From: Bacteroidetes bacterium SW_11_45_7 | GTDB lineage: Bacteria > Bacteroidota > Bacteroidia > Chitinophagales > SW-11-45-7 | NCBI GenBank assembly: GCA_003022985.1 | Contig: PXTV01000052.1 | Span: 1-6,669 of the forward strand | Direction of reading: 5' to 3' | Length of the DNA: 6,669 nucleotides | Shown: one piece after another, positions 1 to 6,528 of the stretch | Layout of the letters: each line of letters starts with the position of its first letter | Position numbering within the stretch: the stretch's first letter is position 1 | Notes under the pieces: model-generated | The model's input: the letters and a program-made list of their open reading frames with translations, nothing else | Database searches by the model: none | Told to the model about the DNA's origin: nothing | Translations under genes and position numbers: made by a program

Positions 1-664
1 GAAGCACATCACCCTTGACGAAATCGGCAGACGGCTGGCACTGGGTACATTCAAGGAACTGAATATTATCGTAAAGGCTGATTATGACGGTTCTGTAGAA
101 GCACTTGCTGACTCGCTCCTCAAGCTTACACGTGAGGAAATTCAAGTGAATGTAATTCACAAAGGCGTGGGGCAAATTACAGAATCGGACGTGCTTCTGG
201 CCTCTGCCTCCGATGCTATTATCATCGGTTTCCAGGTTCGCCCTTCCGCTGGTGCACGTAAGGTGGCTGAACGGGAGAACATCGAAATCCGCCTCTATTC
301 TGTCATCTACGATGCCATTGACGAGGTGAAGACAGCCATGGAAGGCATGTTGGAGCCAAAACTTGAAGAGAAAATTGTTGGGAATGCAGAAGTTCGGGAA
401 ACATTTAAGGTTAAGAAGATCGGCACTGTGGCCGGTTGTTATTTGACAGATGGTAAGATTACGCGTAATAGCAACATCCGTGTGATTCGTGATGGCATTG
501 TCCAGTTCACGGGCGAACTCGCCTCCCTGAAACGTTTCAAGGAAGATGTAAAAGAGGTGAAAAATGGCTATGAATGCGGTCTGAATATCAAGGGTTACAA
601 TGACATCCAGGCAGGCGATGAATTAGAAGCGTTTGAAGAAGTAGAAGTCAAGCGGGAACTCTAA
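1..664 (+). CDS. infB: Translation initiation factor IF-2, C-terminal part (5' end outside window)
   Basis: IF-2 is the GTPase that places initiator fMet-tRNA on the 30S subunit and promotes 50S joining. Only the last 220 residues are present, read from base 2 and ending at TAA 662-664; the G domain lies upstream of the window. The fragment opens with the linker into domain III, including [15 protein letters not shown] at about residues 21-35, followed by the domain III core ([20 protein letters not shown], 51-70, and [10 protein letters not shown], 76-85). From about residue 130 it runs into the C-terminal beta-barrel that binds fMet-tRNA, with GCYLTDGKI at 145-153 and GYECGL at 189-194. It ends in the usual short charged tail (VEVKREL). 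An internal ATG at 146 is not the start, because the frame stays open and conserved back to the window edge. A hairpin terminator lies 37 bases past the stop. Identification is from recalled family sequence and is very secure. Confidence 0.97.
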   Translation, partial: KHITLDEIGRRLALGTFKELNIIVKADYDGSVEALADSLLKLTREEIQVNVIHKGVGQITESDVLLASASDAIIIGFQVRPSAGARKVAERENIEIRLYSVIYDAIDEVKTAMEGMLEPKLEEKIVGNAEVRETFKVKKIGTVAGCYLTDGKITRNSNIRVIRDGIVQFTGELASLKRFKEDVKEVKNGYECGLNIKGYNDIQAGDELEAFEEVEVKREL

Positions 665-701
665 CACTCTCCACCAGTCAACTACTTTTATCACCACTTA
701 G

Positions 702-736
702 ATCCGCAACTGTCTTAGCTTAGTTGCGGATTTTTT
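702..736 (+). terminator. Rho-independent terminator of infB
   Basis: A perfect 10-base inverted repeat (ATCCGCAACT at 702-711, AGTTGCGGAT at 722-731) with a 10-base loop is followed directly by a run of T up to 736. It lies 37 bases past the infB stop. The T run also holds the stop codon of the opposing tsaC gene (735-737). On the minus strand no T run follows the hairpin, so it should work mainly for plus-strand transcripts. Confidence 0.9.
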
Positions 737-1307
737 ATTCCCTTATAACCTGAATCTCGCCATTCTGAATTTTGATGATCCGGGAGGGGCGGGAGTTCAT
801 TTGTTCTTCCTGACGGTAGTTGACAATAAAGTCGACCTGTTCCTTAATCGCATTAGGTACTGAAGCAAAATCACCTGCAATTGACCGGCCGCTTATATTG
901 GCAGAAGTTGAGACAATAGGTTTATCCAGTTCTGCAATCAAGTTTTGACAAAACGGTTCATTCACAACGCGGATGGCCACTGTTCGGTCACTTGCGTATA
1001 TTGACGCAGCCATTCCTCTAACAGCTTCATAAATGACCGTCAGAGGCCGCGTAGTGCTTTCAATTGCAGTTAGCGCTTCTGTTGGTACATGATCAACATA
1101 ACGTTTCAATTGCTCCATATCTTTCATGAGAACAATGAAGCTTTTCTCTTGCTCACGGCCCTTTATATCACGTATCAGTTCTGCTGCTTTTTGATTAAAA
1201 GCATCACAACCAATGCCCCAAATCGTGTCGGTAGGATACAAAATCACGCCTCCTTTACGTATTACTTTGGCTGCTTGTTGAGCTTCATATTGAACTGTGT
1301 CCGTCAT
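735..1307 (-). CDS. tsaC: L-threonylcarbamoyladenylate synthase, TsaC/YrdC type (tRNA t6A synthesis)
   Basis: Predicted cytoplasmic enzyme that makes threonylcarbamoyl-AMP from threonine, bicarbonate and ATP, the first step of t6A formation at A37 of ANN-decoding tRNAs. The 190-residue product matches the short TsaC form and lacks the extra C-terminal domain of Sua5. Visible motifs are PTDTIWGIG (25-33, the family's PTDT-Y-G-G motif), KGR (49-51) and STSAN (133-137). These supply the Lys/Arg and Ser/Asn residues of the family's K-R-S-N active-site set. The frame is open back to 1424, but the start is placed at ATG 1307, because the homologous region begins just after it and the extra 39 residues would only overlap the preceding gene. 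That ATG overlaps the TGA of the upstream glycosyltransferase (ATGA), so translation is probably coupled. YciO-like paralogues share the fold, so the exact reaction is slightly less certain than the family. Confidence 0.88.
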   Translation of the reverse strand: MTDTVQYEAQQAAKVIRKGGVILYPTDTIWGIGCDAFNQKAAELIRDIKGREQEKSFIVLMKDMEQLKRYVDHVPTEALTAIESTTRPLTVIYEAVRGMAASIYASDRTVAIRVVNEPFCQNLIAELDKPIVSTSANISGRSIAGDFASVPNAIKEQVDFIVNYRQEEQMNSRPSRIIKIQNGEIQVIRE

Positions 1308-2260
1308 GAGGATGCAATTTCTTCTTGTAGAGGGTCCATTAATTGTTGGGGGTCGATGGAAGTGGCACAACGGAAATGGCTTTCCGGACAAGCTTTGTAA
1401 CCATGCAACCCACAAGGGCGACAATAAAGATCGTCAATAGGTGTTTCTACTACCCATGAATGATCACTAAGGGGGCCAAAGACAAAACGCGGCACGGTTG
1501 AACAAAAGACAGCAGTGGTTGGAGCGTTCATAGCAGAAGCTATGTGAAGAGGTGCTGAATCGTTGACGTAATTCATAAGCGCTCCTTGCATTAGGGCCGC
1601 AGATTGGAGGAATGTGAGCTTACCGGAAAGATTGTCAACTCTTGTATTGGATTGAGCTTTTGCGTCAATGGTTTGACATAAGGGACGATCCTCAGGCCCA
1701 CCAAACAAGTACACTTGGTAATGGGCGGGAATTTGGTTGATGAGCGCCACCCATTTTTGGACTGGCAGTTGCTTTGTCAACCATATACTTGCAGGAGCTT
1801 GAGGATAGAGCTTAGGTCTCACAAACGCTTGATCTGTTAAATCATGAACGAGATGTAAATTGCGCTCAACCTCATGTGTCCCCTCTCCTATCTTATGAGA
1901 TACCTTGCGGGTAAAAAAATAGGCAAGCGGGTTTTTATCAAAACCGATTTTATCTTTAGCCGTGGAAAAAGCAGTTAAAAGGCCTGAAGAAGCAAACCTG
2001 TGCAAATTCACAACACATGTGTATGCATTTTGACGGATTTGGCGGATCAATCTAAAAAAATTGCTGTATTTGCCCCTTTGCTTGCTCCATGTTAGCACCT
2101 CATCTATGGAAGGATGGCTGGCTACTAAAGGCTCGTGTCCTTTCCGTACAAGAAAATCGATTCGGGCATTTGGATAATGGGAGCGCAATTTCTCCAGAAC
2201 AGGGGTGGCAAGGATTACATCACCTATAAATGCTGTTTGAATAACAAGAAAACGTGTCAT
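1304..2260 (-). CDS. Glycosyltransferase family 9 protein (ADP-heptose:LPS heptosyltransferase-like)
   Basis: Predicted cytoplasmic, membrane-peripheral GT-B transferase that adds a heptose or related sugar to the LPS inner core. The 318 residues match the usual GT9 size. The N-terminus (FLVIQTAFIGDVILATPVL, 4-22) carries the family's IGD motif (12-14), whose Asp is the proposed catalytic residue. The C-terminal donor-binding half shows FGGPEDR (186-192), NLSGK (210-214), NDSAPLHIASA (233-243; the family usually has Gly where A236 stands) and FGP (261-263). A cysteine cluster, C280, C283, C291 and C298, follows in a segment resembling the CxPC...CP..HF.C stretch of WaaF-type proteins. The start is ATG 2260, immediately before the first beta strand. 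It is first in a minus-strand unit with tsaC, which its stop overlaps, and a candidate promoter lies at 2278-2308. Acceptor and exact sugar cannot be told from sequence. Confidence 0.88.
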   Translation of the reverse strand: MTRFLVIQTAFIGDVILATPVLEKLRSHYPNARIDFLVRKGHEPLVASHPSIDEVLTWSKQRGKYSNFFRLIRQIRQNAYTCVVNLHRFASSGLLTAFSTAKDKIGFDKNPLAYFFTRKVSHKIGEGTHEVERNLHLVHDLTDQAFVRPKLYPQAPASIWLTKQLPVQKWVALINQIPAHYQVYLFGGPEDRPLCQTIDAKAQSNTRVDNLSGKLTFLQSAALMQGALMNYVNDSAPLHIASAMNAPTTAVFCSTVPRFVFGPLSDHSWVVETPIDDLYCRPCGLHGYKACPESHFRCATSIDPQQLMDPLQEEIASS

Positions 2261-2277
2261 TTTACTTTATTCATCAA

Positions 2278-2308
2278 CGAAATTATCTTTTCTTAGTATA
2301 TTAAGCAA
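2278..2308 (-). promoter_or_regulatory. Candidate Bacteroidota-type promoter for the GT9-tsaC unit
   Basis: On the minus strand, TTG (2308-2306) is followed after 20 bases by TAATTTCG (2285-2278). This fits the Bacteroidota pattern TTG-N19-21-TAnnTTTG with one mismatch in the -7 box. Transcription would begin near 2271, giving a leader of only about 10 bases before ATG 2260. The call rests on pattern match alone. Confidence 0.4.
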
Positions 2309-2351
2309 TTTACATCAAGTAATTTACTAAACATGGGATGGCATGAAACGC

Positions 2352-2359
2352 TAATTTTG
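2352..2359 (+). promoter_or_regulatory. Candidate -7 box for the GT2-GT4 unit
   Basis: TAATTTTG matches the Bacteroidota -7 consensus TAnnTTTG exactly and would start transcription near 2366, about 25 bases before ATG 2391. No TTG stands at the expected distance upstream; the nearest similar element, TTTA at 2323-2326, is 25 bases away, so the -33 half is weak or absent. The rest of the 130-base gap between the divergent genes is A/T-rich and shows no other element. Confidence 0.3.
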
Positions 2360-2390
2360 TCAGTAGCAATAAGGCGAATAGAGTCGTATT

Positions 2391-3155
2391 ATGAATCATG
2401 TTTCTGCCGTGATCATCACGTATAATGAGGAACGCAACATTTTGCGGTGCCTCGATTCCCTGTTGCCTGTTGCAGATGATATTGTGGTTGTTGATTCCTA
2501 TAGCACAGACAAGACCCCTCAAATCGTTGAATCAAAAGGCGTGCGTATTGTTCAGCATCCGTTTGAAGGGCACATTGAACAAAAAAACCGGGCCATCACT
2601 CAGGCAAAGCATCCGTTTGTTCTTTCACTGGATGCTGATGAAGCTTTGGATAAGGATCTTCAACAAGCCATATTGGAGGTCAAAAAAAGTGGTAACGCAG
2701 ATGGCTATTATCTCAACCGTTTAACCAATTACTGCGGCACCTGGATATGGCATGGCAACTGGTATCCTGATCCCAAGCTGCGCTTGTGGGATAGCCGGAA
2801 AGGAAAATGGGGCGGAGTGAACCCCCACGACACCTTTATCATGGAAAAGGATAGCAAAATTTCGCAACTATCCGGACACTTACTTCATTACAGCTTTTCT
2901 ACGTTTGCCGAGCATCGCCAACAAATCCATCATTTTGCAGATATTGCAAGCCGTGCAGCATTTGAACGCGGAAAACGATCGTCTCCCTTTCACATCCTTC
3001 TTAGCCCAACCGTTCGATTTTTGAAGGGCTATTTGCTGAAACGGGGCTTTTTAGATGGTAAGGCCGGCTGGCAAATCGCTCTGTGGTCGGCTTATGCCAA
3101 ATATCTCAAGTATCGCAACCTTCAACGCTTGTGGCATGCCAACCGAGCCGCTTAA
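2391..3155 (+). CDS. Glycosyltransferase family 2, WaaE/KdtX-like LPS core transferase
   Basis: Predicted cytoplasmic GT-A transferase of the LPS core. WaaE/KdtX relatives add a glucose-type residue to inner-core heptose, but the sugar here is not known. The 254 residues match the group's usual length. Nucleotide-sugar binding motifs are visible as VIITYNEERNI (8-17), DSYSTDKT (35-42) and the metal-binding acidic motif DADE (81-84). The segment QKNRAITQAKHPFVLSLDADE (65-84) is typical of this subgroup, as are the middle W-rich region (WIWHGNW, 118-124, then KLRLWD, 129-134) and the C-terminal RFLKGYLLKRGFLDGKAGW (209-227). No membrane segment beyond a weakly hydrophobic C-terminal part is evident. 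The start is ATG 2391, two residues before the first beta strand. The next glycosyltransferase begins inside its 3' end, so the two are probably co-transcribed and translationally coupled. Confidence 0.9.
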   Translation: MNHVSAVIITYNEERNILRCLDSLLPVADDIVVVDSYSTDKTPQIVESKGVRIVQHPFEGHIEQKNRAITQAKHPFVLSLDADEALDKDLQQAILEVKKSGNADGYYLNRLTNYCGTWIWHGNWYPDPKLRLWDSRKGKWGGVNPHDTFIMEKDSKISQLSGHLLHYSFSTFAEHRQQIHHFADIASRAAFERGKRSSPFHILLSPTVRFLKGYLLKRGFLDGKAGWQIALWSAYAKYLKYRNLQRLWHANRAA

Positions 3156-4239
3156 AGTTCTTCACATATCCAACGCTACAACCTGGCGCGGGGGCGAACA
3201 GCAAATTGCCTATATAGTAGAGGAATTGGCTAAGCATGGCGTTGAACAGATGATGGTAGTGGCCCACAACAGTAGAATGGAGGATTATTGCCACAAGAAA
3301 GGGGTCAGCCATGTAGCCGTTACAAAAAGATGGTCAGTTGACCCGGGTGTAGCCAAACAAATAGCCACGGCAGCTCGTCAATTCAAGCCTCATTTCCTTC
3401 ATGCCCACGATGCCCAGGCTCACACTTCATGCCTTTTAGCCCGCCTTCTTTTCAGCTGCCAAACTCCTCTCATTCTGCATCGCAGAGTCGATTTTCCAAT
3501 AGGCAAAACACTTTTGAGCCGTTATAAGTACAACCATCCCCAATTAGTGAGAATGATCTGTGTCAGTGAGGCCATCAAACAAGTTGTAGGGCCGGTTATC
3601 CAAGATAAAAACAAGCTCACAGTGGTCCATTCGGGGGTTGATCCTGATAAATTCAACAAAAGGCCCGAGCATCGCTTGCGGCAAGAATTCGCTATTCCAT
3701 CCGATTGTAAGTTAGTTGGCAATAGTGCTGCACTAACAGGCCACAAGGACTACTACACATTTTTGCGCACTGCCAGGAACATCATCAAACAACAGCCAAA
3801 AACCTACTTTTTCATTATGGGCAATGGTGAGTTATATGATGATTTAATTCATTATCGCAACCAATTAGGGTTAATAGAATCTGTGATATTTACGGGTTTT
3901 CGGGATGATATTCACCAAGTTCTCCCGGAATTGGATGTATTGTTATTTACCTCAGAGATGGAAGGGCTTGGGACTACGGTTTTGGATGCTTATGCAGCAG
4001 GTGTGCCGGTTGTTGCTACACGCGCTGGCGGTATACCCGAAATGGTAGAAGAAGGCAAAACTGCTCTCTTAGCTGATGTCAAGGACGCTGAAGGATTGGC
4101 GTCTCACGTATTGCGCGTTTTAGAAGAGCCAGAAGTGAGCAACCAACTTATCGCTAATGGGTATCGAATCCTTCAGCATTTCACAAAAGAGCAAATGGCT
4201 AAGCGGCTTCTTTCAGTTTATCAAACTGTTGCACAGTGA
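3136..4239 (+). CDS. Glycosyltransferase family 4 (GT-B) protein
   Basis: Predicted cytoplasmic retaining glycosyltransferase of 367 residues, most likely acting on LPS core or another surface glycan. The N-terminal acceptor domain opens with KVLHISNATTWRGGEQQIA (7-25), carrying the family's Gly-Gly loop. The C-terminal donor domain shows VVHSGVD (163-169), GNSAALTGHKDYYTFL (195-210), FIMGNGE (226-232) and TGFRDDI (253-259). It then has EGLGTTVLDAYAAGVPVVATRAGGIPE (276-302), the E-x7-E region in which the second acid is Asp (E276, D284). The frame is open upstream to an ATG at 3055, but the start is placed at ATG 3136, because the conserved domain begins six residues later and the longer form would overlap the GT2 gene heavily. 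With this start it overlaps the GT2 gene by 20 bases. It is convergent with the ligase-like gene 52 bases downstream, with no obvious terminator between them. Confidence 0.9.
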   Translation: MPTEPLKVLHISNATTWRGGEQQIAYIVEELAKHGVEQMMVVAHNSRMEDYCHKKGVSHVAVTKRWSVDPGVAKQIATAARQFKPHFLHAHDAQAHTSCLLARLLFSCQTPLILHRRVDFPIGKTLLSRYKYNHPQLVRMICVSEAIKQVVGPVIQDKNKLTVVHSGVDPDKFNKRPEHRLRQEFAIPSDCKLVGNSAALTGHKDYYTFLRTARNIIKQQPKTYFFIMGNGELYDDLIHYRNQLGLIESVIFTGFRDDIHQVLPELDVLLFTSEMEGLGTTVLDAYAAGVPVVATRAGGIPEMVEEGKTALLADVKDAEGLASHVLRVLEEPEVSNQLIANGYRILQHFTKEQMAKRLLSVYQTVAQ

Positions 4240-4291
4240 AACGAAGAGACGCCCGCATTAATGGTTTGATAAGAAGCAATTATTGGATGTG

Positions 4292-5533
4292 TCACTCTTT
4301 TTTGGCTTCATCTTTCTTACCGAAAGCTGGCTGCTTGAGTAGGAATAACAAGAAAAGCAGGTAAAACCCTGTGCCAAGTTGCACTTCAAGTACCGGCTCG
4401 GTCATGAACGAAGACAGCACGATCAAATTGAAAGAGAGGAAAAGCGGATCGCGATAATGACGATTTGTCAGGATAGGGATGAGTATGGCCCATAAAAACA
4501 ATCCAAGCCCTATAATACCAGTCCCTGCAAATACAATGACGAACTGATTATGAGGTATCATCATATCATCTTCAGGTAATTTTGGCATCTCCTTTTTGTA
4601 GGTTTCTTGAACCTGGCTCTTCATATCCCCGTAGCCCACACCTATAAGCGGTTGTTGCAACCCCGCTTTTATTCCCATTTGAATGGAGTGGATGCGTCTG
4701 GAATCCGATAAATTTTCCACCTTGTCGTAGTAATAATACTGTTGCAAGTCGTAAAACATGTATTTGATTTTATTCTGCAACGTGGGCATTGTCAAGTAAG
4801 CCAGAATGGGTAATGCTAACAATATTCCAAACAACAAGCCGCCAAAGAGGTATCGTTTGTAAGATAGCATCAGAAAAATCACGTACACAAAAAGAACAAT
4901 ATAAGCTGCAAGTATCCCACTTCGTACCGCCATGAGATGGAGGAAAAGGAACAGGAAAATCGAAAAGCCCAAAAGGATCATGGGTTCGCTTTTGATAAAC
5001 AGATAAATTTTCTTTATGTAACAATTGAGGCCGATTGCAATACAGAATGCGAGCATTAAACTGTAACGGATGTGGTGAAAGGGGGTTGGAATAACATTGG
5101 CCATCTTGTATGATGTTGCAATTTCCTCAACATTACCCACATAGATGGCAATAACGCTCAACGTACTTAGAACCATGATACCGAAAAAAGCATAAAGGGC
5201 AATGTAGAACGTTCGTTTACTGAAAGGCCTGATGAAAGCAAAAGCAAAAGGCAATACCAAAAACGGTATTTTGATGCGGAGACGAGCCAGCCAATATTGG
5301 AGATCAGAGGAGTAGAGGCCACTTAGCAGGACGATAAAAAAGACAAGTGTAATGCTTACATAAAGGGGGGAGGAAAGAAAGGCACGAAGATTGTGTTGAA
5401 AACGGGTGTGCAATACGGCATTGGCTACAAGGAGAATCATGCCAATGCTGATGAGAACCCTTGACAAGAAGAAGCCGGCCAAACTAATGAAAAGGGCAAA
5501 AACAACAACCCATTGACGGTCGATTTGTTGCAA
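4292..5533 (-). CDS. O-antigen ligase/polymerase-like membrane protein (Wzy_C type, WaaL-like)
   Basis: Predicted polytopic inner-membrane protein that joins undecaprenyl-linked glycan to lipid A-core (WaaL-like) or polymerises such glycan (Wzy-like) on the periplasmic face. The 413 residues contain about ten to twelve hydrophobic segments, interrupted near 250-335 by one large hydrophilic loop. Family features are HHIRYSL (153-159), RSGILAAY (204-211), SRRIHSIQMG (278-287), PLIGVGYGD (295-303) and PHNQFV (327-332); the loop Arg and His are the kind shown to be essential in WaaL. The C-terminus is basic and acidic (KKDEAKKE). There is no in-frame ATG near the 5' end: the frame opens after a stop at 5558-5560, the best start is TTG 5533, and the first in-frame ATG would remove 31 residues including a membrane segment. 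The neighbouring core transferases favour the ligase reading, but ligase and polymerase cannot be separated by sequence alone. Confidence 0.82.
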   Translation of the reverse strand: MQQIDRQWVVVFALFISLAGFFLSRVLISIGMILLVANAVLHTRFQHNLRAFLSSPLYVSITLVFFIVLLSGLYSSDLQYWLARLRIKIPFLVLPFAFAFIRPFSKRTFYIALYAFFGIMVLSTLSVIAIYVGNVEEIATSYKMANVIPTPFHHIRYSLMLAFCIAIGLNCYIKKIYLFIKSEPMILLGFSIFLFLFLHLMAVRSGILAAYIVLFVYVIFLMLSYKRYLFGGLLFGILLALPILAYLTMPTLQNKIKYMFYDLQQYYYYDKVENLSDSRRIHSIQMGIKAGLQQPLIGVGYGDMKSQVQETYKKEMPKLPEDDMMIPHNQFVIVFAGTGIIGLGLFLWAILIPILTNRHYRDPLFLSFNLIVLSSFMTEPVLEVQLGTGFYLLFLLFLLKQPAFGKKDEAKKE

Positions 5534-5617
5534 ATAGTGAATATTTATTTTGACCTGTTAAAATGGCCCTGAAACTATATTACAAAGGAACAAAACAAAT
5601 TTTTTAACTTTAAGCCG
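5534..5617. promoter_or_regulatory. Divergent intergenic region between ligase-like gene and ECF sigma gene
   Basis: These 84 A/T-rich bases must hold the start signals for both flanking genes. On the plus strand TATATTAC (5576-5583) is a partial -7 box. On the minus strand TAGTTTCA (5577-5570) is another partial match that overlaps it, with TTTG 18 bases upstream (5599-5596). A GGAAC at 5587-5591 resembles the -35 element of many ECF-sigma promoters but has no clear -10 partner. No single site is convincing. Confidence 0.25.
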
Positions 5618-6253
5618 ATGGCCGACAATCGTAAAAAATTATCAAAGGAGAAGAAACAACAGATTTTCGAAAATGAGTTTCTTCCTCATATTGACGCGCT
5701 CTACAATTTTGCATTCCACTTAACATATAACGAAGTGGATGCAAATGATTTAGTGCAGGAGACGTATCTGAAAGCCTTTCGTTTCATCGAATCCTACGAT
5801 GAAGGAACAAATGCAAAAGCATGGCTGTTCAAAATTCTGAAGAACGCTTTCATTAATGAATACAGAAAGCGTGTTAAGCAGCCGACAAAAGTTGATTATG
5901 AAGAGATCATCAACTATCATGAAAGTGAAGAAGAGACTCATCTTGGTAGTTTAGACCTACGGCAGGAGGTTTTTCAGGGAATGATCGGTGATGAAGTGAC
6001 CAAGTCACTCAATGCACTTCCTGTAGATTTTAGAACAGCCGTCCTTCTTTGCGATGTAGAAGGCTTTACTTATGAAGAAATAGCAAAAATTGTTGATATT
6101 CCCATAGGCACCGTTCGCTCTCGTTTACACAGAGCACGCAATATGCTCAAGGATATGCTTAAGGAATACGCCCAAAAGCGCGGCTACGAAGACACAGAAG
6201 AATCGGAATCAGAACAAGAAAACCAAAACCCTAAGGACAATGAATCCGAATGA
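5618..6253 (+). CDS. ECF RNA polymerase sigma factor, SigR/RpoE-like
   Basis: Predicted alternative sigma factor that directs RNA polymerase to a stress regulon. The 211 residues have the two-domain ECF layout. Region 2 runs from about 20 to 88, with DLVQETYLKAFRF (44-56) for core binding and GTNAKAWLFKILKNAFINEYRK (63-84) for -10 recognition. After an acidic linker comes region 4 (about 126-180), with LPVDFRTAVLLCDVEGFTYEEIA (134-156) and the helix-turn-helix ending IPIGTVRSRLHRAR (161-174). From recall, the GTN-KAWL--IL-N-FIN-YRK block and the DVEGF-Y-EIA block closely resemble actinobacterial SigR (ECF12), the thiol-stress sigma. A C-terminal tail (191-211) has 10 acidic residues in 21, which is unusual. 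The next gene starts inside this one (14-base overlap), as expected for a sigma/anti-sigma pair. The start is ATG 5618; no in-frame alternative just upstream was seen. Confidence 0.92.
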   Translation: MADNRKKLSKEKKQQIFENEFLPHIDALYNFAFHLTYNEVDANDLVQETYLKAFRFIESYDEGTNAKAWLFKILKNAFINEYRKRVKQPTKVDYEEIINYHESEEETHLGSLDLRQEVFQGMIGDEVTKSLNALPVDFRTAVLLCDVEGFTYEEIAKIVDIPIGTVRSRLHRARNMLKDMLKEYAQKRGYEDTEESESEQENQNPKDNESE

Positions 6254-6503
6254 TCACACGTGTACCAACCTCCTCCGCAAAGTTGAATTAGCTCTTGATG
6301 GAGAGCTTACCCATGATGAAGAAAAGCAACTCTTCAATGATCTGGAGCAAAATCCCTGGTGTTTTGACGTTTATGACATTGAGAAGTGCTTTAAGCAGTT
6401 TCTTACCGAAAAAATCGAGCGGAAGAGGATAGATGAAAGCACTATTAAATGTATCCGTGAGCGTATTCAAACGGAAGGAGAAGCGATTGAAGGCAATCGC
6501 TAA
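6240..6503 (+). CDS. Putative anti-sigma factor with degenerate zinc-binding (ZAS/RsrA-like) motif
   Basis: An 87-residue, mostly helical and highly charged protein with no membrane segment or signal peptide. Its start lies within the 3' end of the SigR-like sigma gene, the usual position of the cognate anti-sigma factor. The layout fits RsrA-type proteins: a Cys near the N-terminus (C8), the LDGELTHDEE stretch (19-28), then a Cys followed by an amphipathic helix. RsrA proteins carry H-x3-C-x2-C at this point. Here the aligned segment DLEQNPWC (34-41) keeps only the last Cys (C41), with Asp and Asn in place of the His and first Cys. Other possible ligands are H6, H25, C50 and C71. It would bind and hold the sigma factor in the cytoplasm. 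The role rests on gene position and weak motif resemblance, and it may not bind zinc in the standard way. Confidence 0.6.
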   Translation: MNPNDHTCTNLLRKVELALDGELTHDEEKQLFNDLEQNPWCFDVYDIEKCFKQFLTEKIERKRIDESTIKCIRERIQTEGEAIEGNR

Positions 6504-6528
6504 TCGCGCCAACGATCAGGGCATCTGA

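Noticed and set aside
1308..1424. Longer tsaC frame starting at 1424
   Set aside because: The extra 39 residues show no family similarity and would overlap the GT9 coding region; the ATG at 1307 fits the family start and gives a coupled ATGA junction.
2310..2522. Small minus-strand open frame across the GT2 start
   Set aside because: It overlaps conserved GT2 coding sequence, resembles no known protein, and is best explained as a shadow of the plus-strand gene.
3055..3135. Longer GT4 frame starting at 3055
   Set aside because: The added residues lie within the conserved C-terminal coding region of the GT2 gene and do not resemble a GT4 N-terminus.
4240..4291. Possible shared terminator between the convergent GT4 and ligase-like genes
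   Set aside because: Only a 5-base GAAGC/GCTTC pairing with a long loop was found, and the nearby T run lies inside the ligase-like coding sequence; this is too weak to call.
5618..6253. Housekeeping-type sigma-70
   Set aside because: Only regions 2 and 4 are present in 211 residues; regions 1 and 3 are missing, so it is an ECF sigma factor.
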